NCBI RefSeq assembly: GCF_025024155.1
Contig: NW_026251827.1
Coordinates: 1-64,000, forward strand
From: Gamsiella multidivaricata
Taxonomy: Eukaryota > Mortierellomycota > Mortierellomycetes > Mortierellales > Mortierellaceae
Direction: 5' to 3'
Length of the DNA: 64,000 bases
Position numbers and translations under genes: made by a program. Position 1 is the stretch's first letter, and each line of letters starts with the position of its first letter. Below the pieces are notes generated by a model. It was not told where the DNA came from. It was given only the letters and a program-made list of their open reading frames with translations, and made no database searches. Shown one piece after another: positions 32,693-44,719 of the stretch.

Positions 32693-33785
32693 CTATTCGA
32701 CCAATGTCGTTGATACGATATCTCGGTTCTCATCCAGATCCAGCCTCAAATGTCGTCCTGTCGAGCGAGTCCCAGAAGAAGTCTCGTTCTCCTTGAATAA
32801 GCTCTCCTGCAGAAGTCGCTCCAAATATACCTCATACGCGGGCATAAACCTTGACACAAACTCCTTCACTTGCTCCTCCGTCATCCCTGCTCCCTTCTTC
32901 ACCCATAGATCCCTCTCCTGTTCCGCTCGCCACTTGAACACCGTCGCAAGATTTGGCGCCGACAGATGCACAAACACGTCCAGATAACTATACCATTCCT
33001 GTTCATAGGCCTCCAAGAACTGGTCCACCACTTTTAATGACGAGAACGGATGCTCCGCAAGATAGTACGGCGGGAATGTCGAGCGCTGCTGATAGATTGA
33101 CAGGAGATGACTCTGATCACGAATCGACTTAAATCCGAGTGACCAACCTTCAAACAGGATCACGTCAAAGGGTGCCTCGGCCTGTGGCCATTGATCCTTG
33201 GGAGCTTGATCTCCCCGTCCAGAATGAAGTGACTTATCATAGGTTGGGATAGGGACACGAATCGGTGCAGGCTGTTGTATGGGTTCCTCAGCGGACTGGC
33301 TAGAACGGATGGGCGCCAATTGATTCGCCTCACACAGCGCGCGGAATGTGTCTGCGCCCAATTGGACATCATGTGTTCCTGGTAGGCCCCGAAACTCGAT
33401 CAGCTTATTATCAGGATACCGTTGGCTGAGTGCCTGTTGGTCTTTGAATGGGAGGTAAAGATCGTCTGTGGAAAAGGCAAAAACACGTAGGTTGTGCGGC
33501 GCTCCTGATAGCGCTGCGACTAGCTTGTTCGTCAGAGTCGTTTTGCCTGCAAGTGTGTTGATAGACGCGACACTTCTTCATTAGCAAAAAGGGCAATTGC
33601 TTTTGAGGACACAACCTTTGTCTGCCTTTGGCATATTACCCACCTATGCCCTGTGGTCCCGACAGACCAACGAATAGCGGCTTTGTGGCGGTGCAGTTGA
33701 CTCCTGGAGGAAATCGCCTTGGGGTCGAGATATTCCGCAGGATATGCTGTACTATGGTCTGTGTCTTGTCTAGTCGCACGCTCAT
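32693..33785 (-). CDS. TDA10: P-loop kinase of the Tda10/glycerate 3-kinase family
   Basis: Two exons: 33785-33644 and 33546-32693; 331 aa. The intron splits the Walker A motif GPQGIGKT (residues 43-50), which is exact only after splicing. FSTDDLYLP follows, as in YGR205W/Tda10 and plant D-glycerate 3-kinase, then VILFEGWSLGF (Walker B region) and WRAEQE. Plant members phosphorylate glycerate; the yeast protein's substrate is not established, so the reaction here is uncertain. It lacks a targeting peptide and is probably cytosolic. It diverges from the dynactin p25 gene with 263 bp between start codons. Confidence 0.87.
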
Positions 33786-34048
33786 GGTCGATGGGTCATG
33801 GAGAGCGTTCGAAAGCGGCAAGTGGAGGAGCAGAAGGTCATTCCTCTTTGGTCCCCTCGACTGGACCAGCGTGGCTTTTGGTTGGGGCGGGGGCAGCAAA
33901 TGAAAATTGGGTTTTGTTGGACATACATGAGCGCGCGCGTGGCAACGATCACCTTCTTCTCCCCTTCCATTCGACTCATCACCTCGCGCAGCTCCTCCCT
34001 CACTCCCGACAGATAAGCAGACAGACATCGCCACACCGCCTCAGCAAC

Positions 34049-35120
34049 ATGGATCTCCCTGTCGTCAGATACAGCAAGTCAGAATACATCGAAACGGTAC
34101 AGCGACACCTACAACTCGATGCATTGTTTTGAGGCATCTCAGGAACTAAAACCCATGGAGCAACGTTTAAGAACCGACACCTCTTCTTACCCATTTCACC
34201 CACTATCTTCACTAGGACACGGGCAACAAAGTCTCGAGGAAGTCCGTTATTTGCGGCAGTCAGAACATTATCCTCGGTGGTAAGGTGAGGACATGAACCC
34301 TCCTTGGCATGGTCATCATCACCAATTGGAGCGCGGGTTCACAAGGCACACTCAGCCGCACGTGCTATTTGCCCAATGGTCAGTGGTATGACCCAGAGTT
34401 ATAACATATCCTTCTGACCATCGGAATTTCATCATAGACGATATTACAGACCGGCAGCGTGATTCGAGGCGATCTACGAAGGACGGGACCTGGTCAAGCG
34501 GTGGTCGTCTCGGTCGGTCGCTACTGCTTTCTGTCACAAGGCTGCATTATCCGTCCACCTTGCAAGACCTATAAAGGGTAACGAAACGACAGGGGCAATG
34601 CATGGCGACTGAAGCGATAGGCTCGCTTCTTTGTCGCATTTTACTAATAGGCCTTTGTTGATGTGGGAACAATAGGGCGTTTAGCTACTATCCTATGAAA
34701 ATCGGCGACCATGTCAGCATTGGCGAGGGATCGATTGTTCAGGCGGCCTCTATTGGATCGTTTGTCCACATCGGAAAGAACTGTGTTATTGTAAGTGTGA
34801 ATCCAGCGATTAATATTCCTCATCTCCCTCGCTGTCTCTCCTGTCCTTGCTTTGGACATGTCTGTTGCTCAGCAAGATAGCTCGTCACTCAACCCACGTC
34901 TGCCTAAATGCACATTTCACAGGGAAAGTTTGCGATCATCAAGGAATGCAGCAGGATTGAGGATAACACTGTCATCCCAGCAAACGCAGTCGTACCATCA
35001 TTTGCGATCTACAGCGGGTCTCCTGGAAGGCTGGTCGATGAGCTGCCAGAGAGTTTTCAGGAGATCTTTGAAGCACGGACAAAAGATCGATATGCAAAGT
35101 TCATCCCCAGCACGGATTGA
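34049..35120 (+). CDS. DCTN5: Dynactin subunit 5 (p25)
   Basis: Five exons: 34049-34096, 34216-34284, 34438-34577, 34676-34790, 34923-35120; 189 aa, close to the animal protein length. Sequence features: [64 protein letters not shown] and [15 protein letters not shown], the signature of the left-handed beta-helix p25 protein. It sits in the pointed-end complex of dynactin and in other fungi is needed for dynein-driven early-endosome transport. Its presence suits a filamentous fungus. Confidence 0.94.
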
Positions 35121-36129
35121 TCTCAAGAGCACGGGACGCTGCGCGAGACTGGTGTGCAAAGCAAACGTCAGGACACGGCTTTGTACTGTGCTCTCCATAA
35201 GATCGACATTCTTAGGACCATTCAAAAGATACCAAATACGCGCGCGCACATCTACTCAAGCATGTGAACTTTCACACACGCGCATCAAATAAACAACGGA
35301 CCATGAAACTGACTGCAAAAAATGACACGGGATATATGGCGATAAGAAATACTTTATATCTCATCCATGCATATGTGTCCTGGTCAAGGTAGGAATCTAG
35401 GCAAGAGAGAGAAAAGAAAGAGAAAGCACCTCCTCATCATCATCGGCTTTGTTTGTACAATTGTTCCTCAATTCCTATATTTTTGTCCGTGGAGGTGTAT
35501 TTGAATATCGACCTTGCATGGGCCAATCCGATTCGACCAAAGCGATTGTCATGAGTGTTGTTCTTGGTACGCGTGAAGACGCATACATAGTTTGTACGAC
35601 ATCAGAGGCGCGTTATTCCTTTTGCAATGCACGGTGTCTGTTACTGTAGCCCCCAGGATCCAAAGAGACTACCTGCACAACATGCAGCCGGATTGTCGAG
35701 GGATTGTCCCTTTCGGTTACCGCCACTCTCCTCGAGCACCCCTTCTCCCCAGTACCTGTTTGCGTGCTCGCGATGAGGTATACAGATCCATTCCGGTAGT
35801 CGTTGTGGAGAGTGAGGGCAAGAACCAATCGCAATGAGACAAATGAACATCTTCCCTCTCGTTTTGTATCTCGTTTTGTCCTGGCACTTCTTTTTCTCAC
35901 TTACTTTCGCCCTCGCCTATCCTCCCCCCCCTTTTTTGAAAACTTGTTCTGGTACACTCGCATCCATTTCATTCTATCAACACATTTGGCCAACTCACCA
36001 TTGTAGATATGCGCATCTTCACTCTCTCTTCCTCCCTCCCTCTCTGTTCATATACCACCACGACAACCAGAACAAGTTCGCAACACTGCTATCCTCTATA
36101 AACTCTTTCAATAAGGCACGCCTTAGAAA
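35121..36129. other. Intergenic, about 1 kb
   Basis: Contains a GAGAAA-rich run at about 35405-35430 and a CT-rich leader (35930-36110) before the small secreted protein. No tRNA or gene recognised. Confidence 0.5.
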
Positions 36130-36508
36130 ATGAAGTGCAGCCACAGAAACATCCCAATCACGCTCTTCTCCACGGTCCTCCTCCTCCTCATCGCCGTCTT
36201 CTCCCTCACAGCAGGCAAGCAATTAACACCCTTTGGTTCTCCGCTTCATTGAATCGAACAGGGACCATGAGATCATGGTGTCCTTTTTCTGTCTTTCATT
36301 TAAAACATCTTCCTTTCTGAATGTACATCTCTCTTTCTCTCCCCCAATAGATGCCACACCTTACACAGCCAGGACGCTCCGCGCAAGTCGTCCTCCTTCA
36401 CCACAACCAGCCTGTCAGTCTGCTTGTAATGCCGATTACTACAAATGCATCAACACTCCCACCAACTGCTCCGTTGAGCGCGACGGCTGTATGAGGGGAT
36501 GTTCCTAG
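36130..36508 (+). CDS. Small secreted cysteine-rich protein, 80 aa
   Basis: Two exons: 36130-36214 and 36351-36508. Exon 1 encodes MKCSHRNIPITLFSTVLLLL and the rest of a signal peptide ending near residue 28. The mature chain of about 50 residues has a Pro/Arg/Ser linker, then six cysteines spaced C-x3-C-x6-C-x6-C-x6-C-x3-C. The intron begins with GC (CAG|GCAAGC) and ends CCAATAG; no GT donor nearby keeps the frame. Small secreted cysteine-rich proteins act as antimicrobial, cell-wall or host-interaction proteins in fungi, but no family could be named. The flanking CX3C pairs recall helical-hairpin peptides. Confidence 0.75.
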
Positions 36509-36902
36509 AGATGGAATGGTTCCGGAAATGATCAGCTTAGTCGCTTGAGGATAATCCGAATCGTGCTGTGTTTCTGTCCAAACTGAGTAAAGCATAATAA
36601 TAATAATATAATAGTAATAAAACAGCCTGCATGGAAAAATACAATAATAACAATGATAATAAGGGTCAGTAAAAAACTGAACCACACAGAACAGGACTTC
36701 TTTAGTTACTGATCGACTGAATACGAAAAAGTTGGGCGTGTTTGGAACGGGGGGTTTTTTTTCTTGTTCTTTATTCTTACGGAGATGGGCTGGTCGCTTT
36801 AAACATCTTTTATTTTTTTTGGTCCTGCAATGGCAGCAACAACAACAACAACAACAACAACAAGGGGACCAAAAACCGCTGCTTTATTGTCTGTATTGTC
36901 TT
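36509..36902. other. Intergenic: convergent 3' flanks with (AAT)n- and (AAC)n-rich sequence
   Basis: AT-rich (ataataataatata) at about 36595-36620, then (AAC)n at 36838-36862 just beyond the CSTF2 stop codon. No gene seen. Confidence 0.5.
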
Positions 36903-37906
36903 TCATGCATTACCTAACAGTTGGGCCCTCAACTTGATGATATTGGCTCGCTGGTCCTCGGGCAAGGATGCAATGTCCGCGGGCGTTAATGCCATCACTT
37001 GGGCCAGCAGCTGCTGTTGTTGCTCTAATTTTCACAACGAGAAAATCAAAGAAAGGAGAACATGAAAGAGTAATAGTCAGTAAGTCGGTTCAGTCTTTTG
37101 TGCCAGGAAAACACATATGGGTAGGTGGGTTTGAAGCCGCATGCTTACCAAGCGATGGCTGTGGGATAACAGGCGGTTGCTGTTGTTGTTGCTGTTGCTG
37201 TTGCTGTTGCTGTTGTTGCTGCTGTTGTTGTTGCTGTTGCTGCTGTGGTGGAACTCCTGCAAATGTTGGTGGTGGGAAGGGCATTTGTGGAGGTGCCATA
37301 TGCGTCGGTAACGCTGGCGGCGGCGGCAGCATATGAGGCGGTATAGCCGGGTTCGGTACATTTGATCCTGGCGTTACCTTCGGGAACATCCTCTACAGTG
37401 CATGACATAAGACGAGCATACGACATTTGTTTTTGTTTTCTGGTTGAGCACAAGTAGCGCATAAATGGTAGATCAATTCATGCCTACCGCATAAACGATA
37501 CTCGACTTTCACAGAACTCACCTGCAACACGATCGGGTCCACTAGGTTCATCATGATCAACGACTGGAAAAGCGCATAAGAGAGCTGTGGGTTCGCGTTC
37601 AACAGAGCCGCGGCCCTCTCGGGTTCATTCACCGCCAGGATTTTGATCGAAGAAATAATATCATAAATGTTCTGTGGTGTCATCGTCGCTAACACTGCTG
37701 AGATAGCGTCCGCAGAACTGATTCCTCCGGGTGAAGGTCCTGTTGGCGCAGAAGGAAGTCCGAGCAGAGCGCCAGGTCCAAGGAGTAGTCCCTGTTGTAC
37801 ATGGGGAGGGATCATCGGCGCCGCGGACGTGGCCGCTGCTGGATTGTTGGCCAAACGTGGATCAACCCGTCCTGACAGCGGATTTTGCAAGAACGGCATC
37901 TGTTGT

Positions 37907-37969
<63 letters not shown>

Positions 37970-38540
37970 GGCTGTTGCTGAAGCGGGAGTGGCAATGGTG
38001 GGGGTGCATGTGGTTGCGGGGGCCTCTGACCAGCGTTCGTCATGAAAGATCCTTCCTCAAGATCGCGTCCATCCATCCGTGCGGGATCCGTGTCCGCAAA
38101 GTCGACTTTCAGAGATCTGTTTGCGATCTCCCTCCCATTGAGGTTCCTGACGGCTGAGGCTGCTGTCCGCTCGTCCTGGTATTCGCAAAAGCCGTATCCT
38201 CTGGGCTTACCGGTCTCTCTTTCAAATACCAGTCTAGTGGAGAGAGAGTGTACGCTGGTGAGAAACTGCTCTGCCAAATGAAACCTATTGAAGTCCATTG
38301 AAGCCAACTAGGACCAATTGAAGATCAGAGAGACATACCTGAACGATACCACAGGTCCAACTTCGCTAAAGATATCAATCAATTGCTCCTCGGTCTGCTC
38401 GTAAGGAATATTGCCCACTATGGTTTCATGGCGGAGGCGAATGAACAAATCGATTGTCAGCATCGTCCCTGTCCTTGTTGATTCACAGGGCCGATCAGGA
38501 AGCAAGAGGCCTTACCAAAAACGACTTTCGAGCCGCTCAT
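36903..38540 (-). CDS. CSTF2: Cleavage stimulation factor CstF-64 / Rna15
   Basis: Five exons: 38540-38516, 38417-38339, 38233-37522, 37392-37149, 37024-36903; 393 aa. An RRM occupies residues 1-85 (VVFVGNIPYE as RNP2, RGYGFCEY as RNP1), assembled from three exons. A Pro/Gln-rich linker has a first poly-Gln tract of about 24. The hinge region ([38 protein letters not shown]) binds CstF-77/Rna14. A second Pro-rich part has about 23 Gln. The C-terminal helical domain ([28 protein letters not shown]) contacts Pcf11. The protein recognises U/GU-rich downstream elements during pre-mRNA 3' end formation. Poly-Gln length probably varies between strains. Confidence 0.94.
37177..37245. repeat. CAA/CAG repeat, poly-Gln tract 2 of CstF-64
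   Basis: Mixed CAA and CAG codons (CTG/TTG on the plus strand), about 23 Gln. Confidence 0.9.
37898..37975. repeat. (CAACAG)n repeat, poly-Gln tract 1 of CstF-64
   Basis: Almost pure hexamer repeat CTGTTG on the plus strand; about 24 Gln. Confidence 0.9.
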
Positions 38541-38883
38541 GATAACTATTGTCCAAGCGACGTCAGGCGCGTAGTAGGGTACATATGAAGGGGTAAGTAG
38601 AGAAAGGGCTGCCCAGTTAAAAGACGAGCTGCCGTCCATGGGGCCAATGTGGCCCCAAATGGACATTATGAGATTGGTTAAGGGCTGGGCGGAGGCTGTT
38701 TGAGGGGGGAGGTGACAAAATTGTTCTTGGGTGTTCTCCTCTTTTTCATCTCATCATCCACATCAACACCAACTCCTCCTTCTTCTCTGTCCACTCACCC
38801 ATCCTAGTCTTCACTCCCTCACTCTCTCTCTTTCTCTCTCTCCTAATCCAGTTTTTCGGGGTTATCTATACACTACGCGCCGC

Positions 38884-39717
38884 ATGTCCGATATTCAAAA
38901 TTTGCAAGCCTACGGTAGGTGTTACTGCGGCCGCTTGCGAATGGAAAACAGGAACTTGGGTCTTTTGGCCTTGATGATCAACAACAGCAGCAACTAAACT
39001 GCCTTTACTCATCTGCTTCTTTCTCCTTGAATCTGAATGACTTTAGATCCTTTTGCCGATCTTGGTGATTCTGGCGACACTGCCGAACAAAAGGACTATA
39101 TCCGTACGTTACTCCATCTGTCCCAATTCAGCCCCTGTTCTTTTTTTTCTTTTTCTTTTTATCGGCCATTCACTGCCGACTCCTTTCTCGGATTGTCCGA
39201 TGCATGGATCTCGACAGAAAAAGTGATGATAACCTCAATTGAACCGTAGCAGGATCTTGGTAGACCGTTTTGGTCTACTACCTGTTCTGTCGGTAGTATA
39301 CCTGTATACACCATTGTCATAGTTACACTGATCCTTTTTTTTTTTTTTTGTCCCTCTATCCGTCGTTCTTTCATCTCACCGCGTCTTTCTTGGTCTTTGG
39401 GGAATAAGAGAATGAGAACGCTGAAATTGATGATTAATCGGATCTCTTCTATTTCTTTACCTGGAATAGATATTCGTATCCAGCAGCGCAACGGACGCAA
39501 GACCCTGACGACGATCCAAGGATTGCCCAAGACGTTTGATCAGAAGCGCATGCTCAAGATCTTCAAGAAGGACTTTGCTTGTAACGGAACCCTCGTGGAG
39601 GATGAAGAGTTGGGATCCGTCATTCAGCTTCAAGGCGATCAGCGTACCAAGGTCCATACTCTTTTGACGACTGAGGGCGGCATCGACAGGAGACAGATCA
39701 AGATCCACGGTTTCTAA
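38884..39717 (+). CDS. SUI1: Translation initiation factor eIF1 (SUI1)
   Basis: Three exons: 38884-38914, 39047-39103, 39470-39717; 111 aa. The protein shows the SUI1 pattern: IRIQQRNGRKTLTTIQGL, then KIFKKDFACNGTL and VIQLQGDQR, ending RRQIKIHGF. It binds the 40S subunit near the P site and enforces AUG selection. Introns sit near the 5' end, and the second is long (366 nt) for this window. It diverges from CSTF2 with 343 bp between start codons. Confidence 0.96.
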
Positions 39718-41484
39718 AAAAAGAAACCCCCCAAGAAAAAAAGGGCACCTCATTGGATGTTGTTATGTTGCTTTGTCTCGACAACCTTTTGTTTCTTTCA
39801 TTATTCTTTACTTTGACGGCAACGATTCTGTAAATTAGTTTTCTGCCTTTGACCTGTGTCTCCCATTTTGTCGTAGTTTGCAATGTCAACCATAGCCATG
39901 CAAAGCGTTTGTGCATTAAATCAACTACGATTGTCAACTGCAAAAAAAAAAAAAAAAAAGAGAGAGAGAGAGAGAGATGCCCTTATTCAAATGTTGCCTC
40001 TATTCCCCATGACGAACGGGCCATTTTTTTGGCTTTTCTATGATTGGTCCCTGCGCTCCCCAGGTACTGCGCCAATGACCCTTGCTCCGTCTGCGCTTAG
40101 TGTCATTATTATTATTGCGGCTGTTGCTGCGGGCACATCAGCTTCCGGAAGCTATCCTTGGCTCCTGATGAGACGGAGGGACAGCCCAAGTCATGCTGTG
40201 GTGGACGTTATAGTCTTGATATCTCATCTAGCTACATTCTTGGCACTTGATGGACCGACCCTCAACGTTTCCCAAGGTTACTGCACTGGTAGCATGTTAT
40301 AGAGATCATCCGCTCATCGGCACGGATCATGGGTATATTATGAGACCACCACTTAAAAGGAATCGTCAGGATAAATAAAATGTAGATAAGCCCTTGTTGA
40401 ATGGTTTCCAGGCTCGTGTAGAGAGAGCTAGATATGTTACTTTCTAGCTCCCACATTCTGCTTCCCCCTGCATCCTTATCTTTCAAACACAGCGTCTTGC
40501 GGACCTCCACTCACTCTCTTCTCCATCGTAGACACCGTCCACCGGTATTGTACTAATATCGCCAATATATAAACGGTACATCGATCTGCCTTGCATTATG
40601 GTGTTCGCGGCGTCGGAGGTTTTGGCAATACACAGTGTTTTTGGGGACCAAGAATTTGATGAGATGCATTATTTCCATACCACTACCCATCCCTGCCTAC
40701 GCGTAATGCTCGACATACAGCCCTGCCGCATATGGTGCCTTCGATATTAGAAAGTTGTGGTACTTTGCCTGACGCATCACTACAGTGCTTCACTGCGGCT
40801 CTGTTGAGAAAAATAATGAACCGAATGGCTCAGCAGGCTGGAAGAGCGGCCCCTCTTGCTCTCATAAAGAGTGAAGCAACAGCAAGACACATACGCGGGA
40901 TCAACAGGCCAGCACGTTGTCTAGGCTATGGACGTTAAGTGAAGGATTCTTTTGCAATCTGGGGGACAGGCACTGAGTATTGTGGGTTCATCCATGGATG
41001 ATGCCAGAGGCAACGCCGTGGCAAGAGCTGAATGCGACATCAATTTATTTTTTGGAAATACACTTGAACGATTCATTCTACCTTGCATAGTTGCATAGGC
41101 GATGCGACCGGAACCTGGCATAAGATACACTGTTGGGTTTTGCCTACACATCAAGCTGAGACTTGAAAAGTATGACGAAACAATGGGATTGTGCTGTCTG
41201 ACGTTTCTACGTGTATCTAGACCTCATTGCCTTTGATGGTCTTCAAGTCTATTTTGCTTATTTATTTTTTCTTACAAAGCACGACGGTAACCACTCGAAA
41301 ACGTTGATTGTTGGCACCAATGTGCATTTATCGCACGCGCATATTAGATGGTTCTTCAAACTTCAACGGAGGAACAGATAAAAATGTTTTATTTAATGAA
41401 CCAATGGCACCATGGCACAGCTCTAGCCGAAAAGAAAAGAAGAAAAAGCATCGCACAGCCGTGTGGCACTGTTGCTTCGCATGC
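39718..41484. other. 1.77 kb without a supported gene
   Basis: An A17 run followed by (GA)n lies at 39942-39976. Open frames at 39883-40302 (plus) and 40921-41154 (minus) have no recognised similarity, leader or splice context. It may hold an unannotated RNA or decayed sequence; nothing specific is seen. Confidence 0.45.
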
Positions 41485-43097
41485 TTAGTGCGATACCCAA
41501 GACTCGTCCGAATCGTGCGATCCAATGCTGCCAATTTCGGCCTCGGTCCAGTCTAGGTCCTCTTCCTCGTCCTCGTCCTCACGGCCCACAGTGATGGATC
41601 GATCCTCCGCGTCCGCAAAGGCGTCCACGCCGTCGTCCTCCCCAGCAACAGACGATCGAGTAGACAACGACGATGTATTCTCGAGGAGAGCAGAAGGGTC
41701 CTCGAACGGGTTCACATTCTCCTGATAGTTGCTGCTCAAGTTGTGACGCAAGATAGCATGGGCGGTTCGTGAGCTGACCTCCTCTGTCGTTGGTGTGCTG
41801 TGGTTGTTCGTTGTCTGGATATCGCGCTGTTGAATGCCATCATCGTCACGGTCAGGGATCAAGGGCTCGCTGCTGGCAAAGGGATTCTGATAAATCTCGG
41901 ACAACTGAGGCATCTGCAATTGCTGCTGCTGCTGTCGAATCTGGGCCAATTCCTGCTCGCGTCTGGCATTGCGCTCCTTGGACTCACGCAGCTCCCGTTC
42001 AAGGCGTTCTTCCTGCTCAAGCATGGATCGCTGCAAGGCCTCCTCACGTTCTCGCATGGACCGCCCCATTTCTGCAACACGAGCCTCGTCAGCAGCAATG
42101 GTGCGCTGGGTCTCGTTCAGTCTGCGTAGTCGTTCCGTCAGGGCATCGTGCTAAGTTCATAGAGCAAGACAGCAAAATTAGTTATATTCTTAGGAGGCTT
42201 TTTTTCTTTGGTCGTCGTACAAAAGTAGACCTGGCTCTTGGGTGTATCACATAATCGCCAAATTAGTCGTAGACTTAGGCGCTCCCGCACAAAAGAAAAA
42301 GAGCCAAAGGCCAAGCCCAATCCAAGGCTAGAGAACGTGACCCTATGAATAACACCGCATGTGGAAGCTCGGCATTGCGCCGTAGTGGTGCACCGCAACA
42401 TGGTTCAGTAGCGATAAAACAGGTGTTCTGCTCCCTCTCCTTATTGTGCTACACTCCTGCAGTGCGCATTATGCATGAGCAGCAAGTGAGCGTTGCATGA
42501 CGAATGGCAAAAGGAGAATGGGAATGTCAAAAAAAAAGAAGCATCGCACCAGCCAAGACCAAGAAGAAAGGGCGAACTGCAAACACAAAGGAAGAAAAAA
42601 CCCTCCCACTCCCTGCATATCCGTATACTACGATTACGCCCACACTCGCCAGCCCCCCCCCCCCCCCCCCCCCTCCCCCCCCCCAACCTCACCCCTCTCG
42701 CTCCTCTCCCGCTCCTATTCCCGCTCCCCAAATACACAAAACTCATGACCAGCGAAAGAAAGAAGAAACTTACTTCAGAGTCCTTTTCATTATCATTTTC
42801 GTCGTCCTCGCTCAGTCGCCGGGATCGACGGTGTCGCAATTCATAGTCCGCCATGTACATGGAAGAGGACTGGCCATGTCCGTGCTCAAAGTCATAGTCG
42901 TCCTGTGCGAACCCATGCTCCCGATGTTGTTGTCGTTCTCCATGGTCTCGTGTTTGCTCGTATCCGTATGGGACGCCACTGGGCTTCTCAAAGGACTCTA
43001 GGAAGTCATGGATCTCCTCCTTGATAATCGTATAGATCACCACTCCAGTGACCACCACGCCAAAGACGCTGGCAACGATGATTCCGGGGTGCACCAT
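41485..43097 (-). CDS. Single-pass membrane protein with long coiled coil, unknown function
   Basis: Two exons: 43097-42774 and 42150-41485; 329 aa, phase 0 at the join. An N-terminal hydrophobic helix (IIVASVFGVVVTGVVIYTII) spans about residues 5-25 without a preceding leader, suggesting a signal anchor. A His/Asp/Arg-rich region follows. Exon 2 encodes a strong coiled coil (about 110-180, rich in Glu, Arg, Gln), then NPFASSEPLIPDRDDDG and an acidic C-terminus (EDEDEEEDLDWTEAE). No family is recognised; NPF tripeptides (NPFAS, NPFED) could bind EH domains of endocytic proteins, which is inference. The 623-nt intron is the longest in the window and contains a poly-C/G tract. Confidence 0.78.
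42653..42684. repeat. Poly-C tract (poly-G on the gene's sense strand) inside intron
   Basis: C21, one T, then C10. In the transcript this is a long G run within intron 42151-42773. Confidence 0.95.
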
Positions 43098-43110
43098 CGT
43101 CTTGAATAGA

Positions 43111-43152
43111 GTAGAGTAGAGTAGAGTAGGGTAGAGTAGGGTAGAGTAGAGG
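43111..43152. repeat. (GTAGA)n pentamer repeat in the leader of the membrane coiled-coil gene
   Basis: About eight GTAGA/GTAGG units starting 14 bp upstream of the ATG. Confidence 0.9.
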
Positions 43153-44711
43153 TGGGTCTGTGGAGTAATAAAAAGGGGATATCGTACGCAAGCTAGTGGT
43201 TGTTCGATGCAGTGAATGATTTGAGGATGACCCTCCTTCAGGCTGCTGGATAAAAAAAAAAAAAAAAAAAAGGGTGTAGGGGGCAAAGGAAAGAAAAGTG
43301 AGATGCAGAGAAAGAAAAAAAATGAACACTCGACTTCTTGGCAAATCAGTGGCTGATTGCCTTTCCAGGCGACTCCCAGAAAGGGAACAAGTGCAAAGAG
43401 AGAAATAGGAAACAAGAACTCGGGCGCCCTCTATCTGATGTCTGCTAAGTGTTGAACTTGTGGGTGGCAAAAGGATGATGGTCTTCGTTTGAGAGAAGCG
43501 GGTTATTCCTATCTGGATATATTTTGCCATGTATAGGTGGCTGCTTATTGGACAAGCTGATGCGCTATACAAGATCTATGAAGGAGGAAGTGCCACTCAG
43601 CAATGTACGAACAGGGAGCGGTAGAGGTAAAGAGAAGGCTGAAATGGAGAGGGGCGAGGCAAGAACGACGACCATTATACAAATATCTCGAAAGGGTGAC
43701 TAGAGTGAGATGGGGATACCTTAAAGCGAACTTGCGAGATAGCAAGAAGCAATCTCTAGTCAATGTTTCACTGAGAGATACCCTGTATCCCTGTATTCCG
43801 GCTGAGATGTATGGTCGCATCATATCGATGCCATTGACCAGATATATGCAGCGATGAGGAAGAAACTAATATATGTAGGCTGTGTATATGCAGCGATGTA
43901 GGGCTGGTTAGTCATGAAAGCAGGAGTGGCGCAGCAGTTGGCATCCGCACTCATTGCTTCTTCGTCGGTGTGGGGAAGCGGGAGGATAGGACGTCTGTGG
44001 CTGACAGGGAAGGGGGAGACGCACGGATGATCAATGCGCTGTGGAGAACGGGGGAAGGGGACGACTTCTCCTGCGGACGATTTGCTCGTGTGCACAGAGC
44101 ACAGCGGAGAGATGATCGGGGAGGGGCCTTTTGTGTCACCATGTCCATGTGGCCCAACCGCCTGTATTGGCTCAAACGACAGTGTTCAATCGTTATCAAA
44201 CTGCCTTGCCAGTAGGTTTTTCTGATGGCTCCGATCAAGATCTGCCTCATGGGTGGAGGGATGCCACGGCCCTACTGGATGTAGAGACCAAAAGGAGAGG
44301 CGTGGGACTCTAAGAAAGTGCCGTAATGGGGAGGAGTGCCAAAAAAGCACGCCATTTCCAAGGTTGTATTATAAATCGTATTCTCGAGCTGGGTTTGTAT
44401 CGAGCACGCAATCGGCCGGCTAAGGAATGGAGAGTGCACATGGGTTCAGCACATCAATGGACGTTCTTAAAAGACGACTGAATCAAGAAACAAGTAATGT
44501 TTCCGAAAATCTGATAGGACGAAAATACATACTTACACCTCCGCCGAGTCAAACCCGAATTGCCCAATCGCCTGTAACACCCATTTTTTTTCCTCCTCAA
44601 GGTTATGAAAAGTAGGCATCAAATGCCGGATGGCATCAGAACTGTAGCGTATCTGAGAATGAAGGGAGATTAGCTCCAAGAAGCATTTGTCAGTCTACGG
44701 CAGCTCCATCT

Positions 44712-44719
44712 TATAAAAG
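44712..44719 (+). promoter_or_regulatory. TATA box of the OPT transporter gene
   Basis: TATAAAAG about 206 bp before the ATG, followed by GAACCC. Similar TATAAAAG boxes precede the two ZIP genes and URA7. Confidence 0.55.

Noticed and set aside
37898..37975. CRISPR-like or tandem regulatory repeat
   Set aside because: It is an in-frame CAA/CAG poly-Gln tract inside the CstF-64 coding exon with no spacers.
39883..40302. 139-codon plus-strand ORF with hydrophobic stretches
   Set aside because: Begins in a poly-A/GA run at a non-ATG start; no conserved motif and no promoter or intron context.
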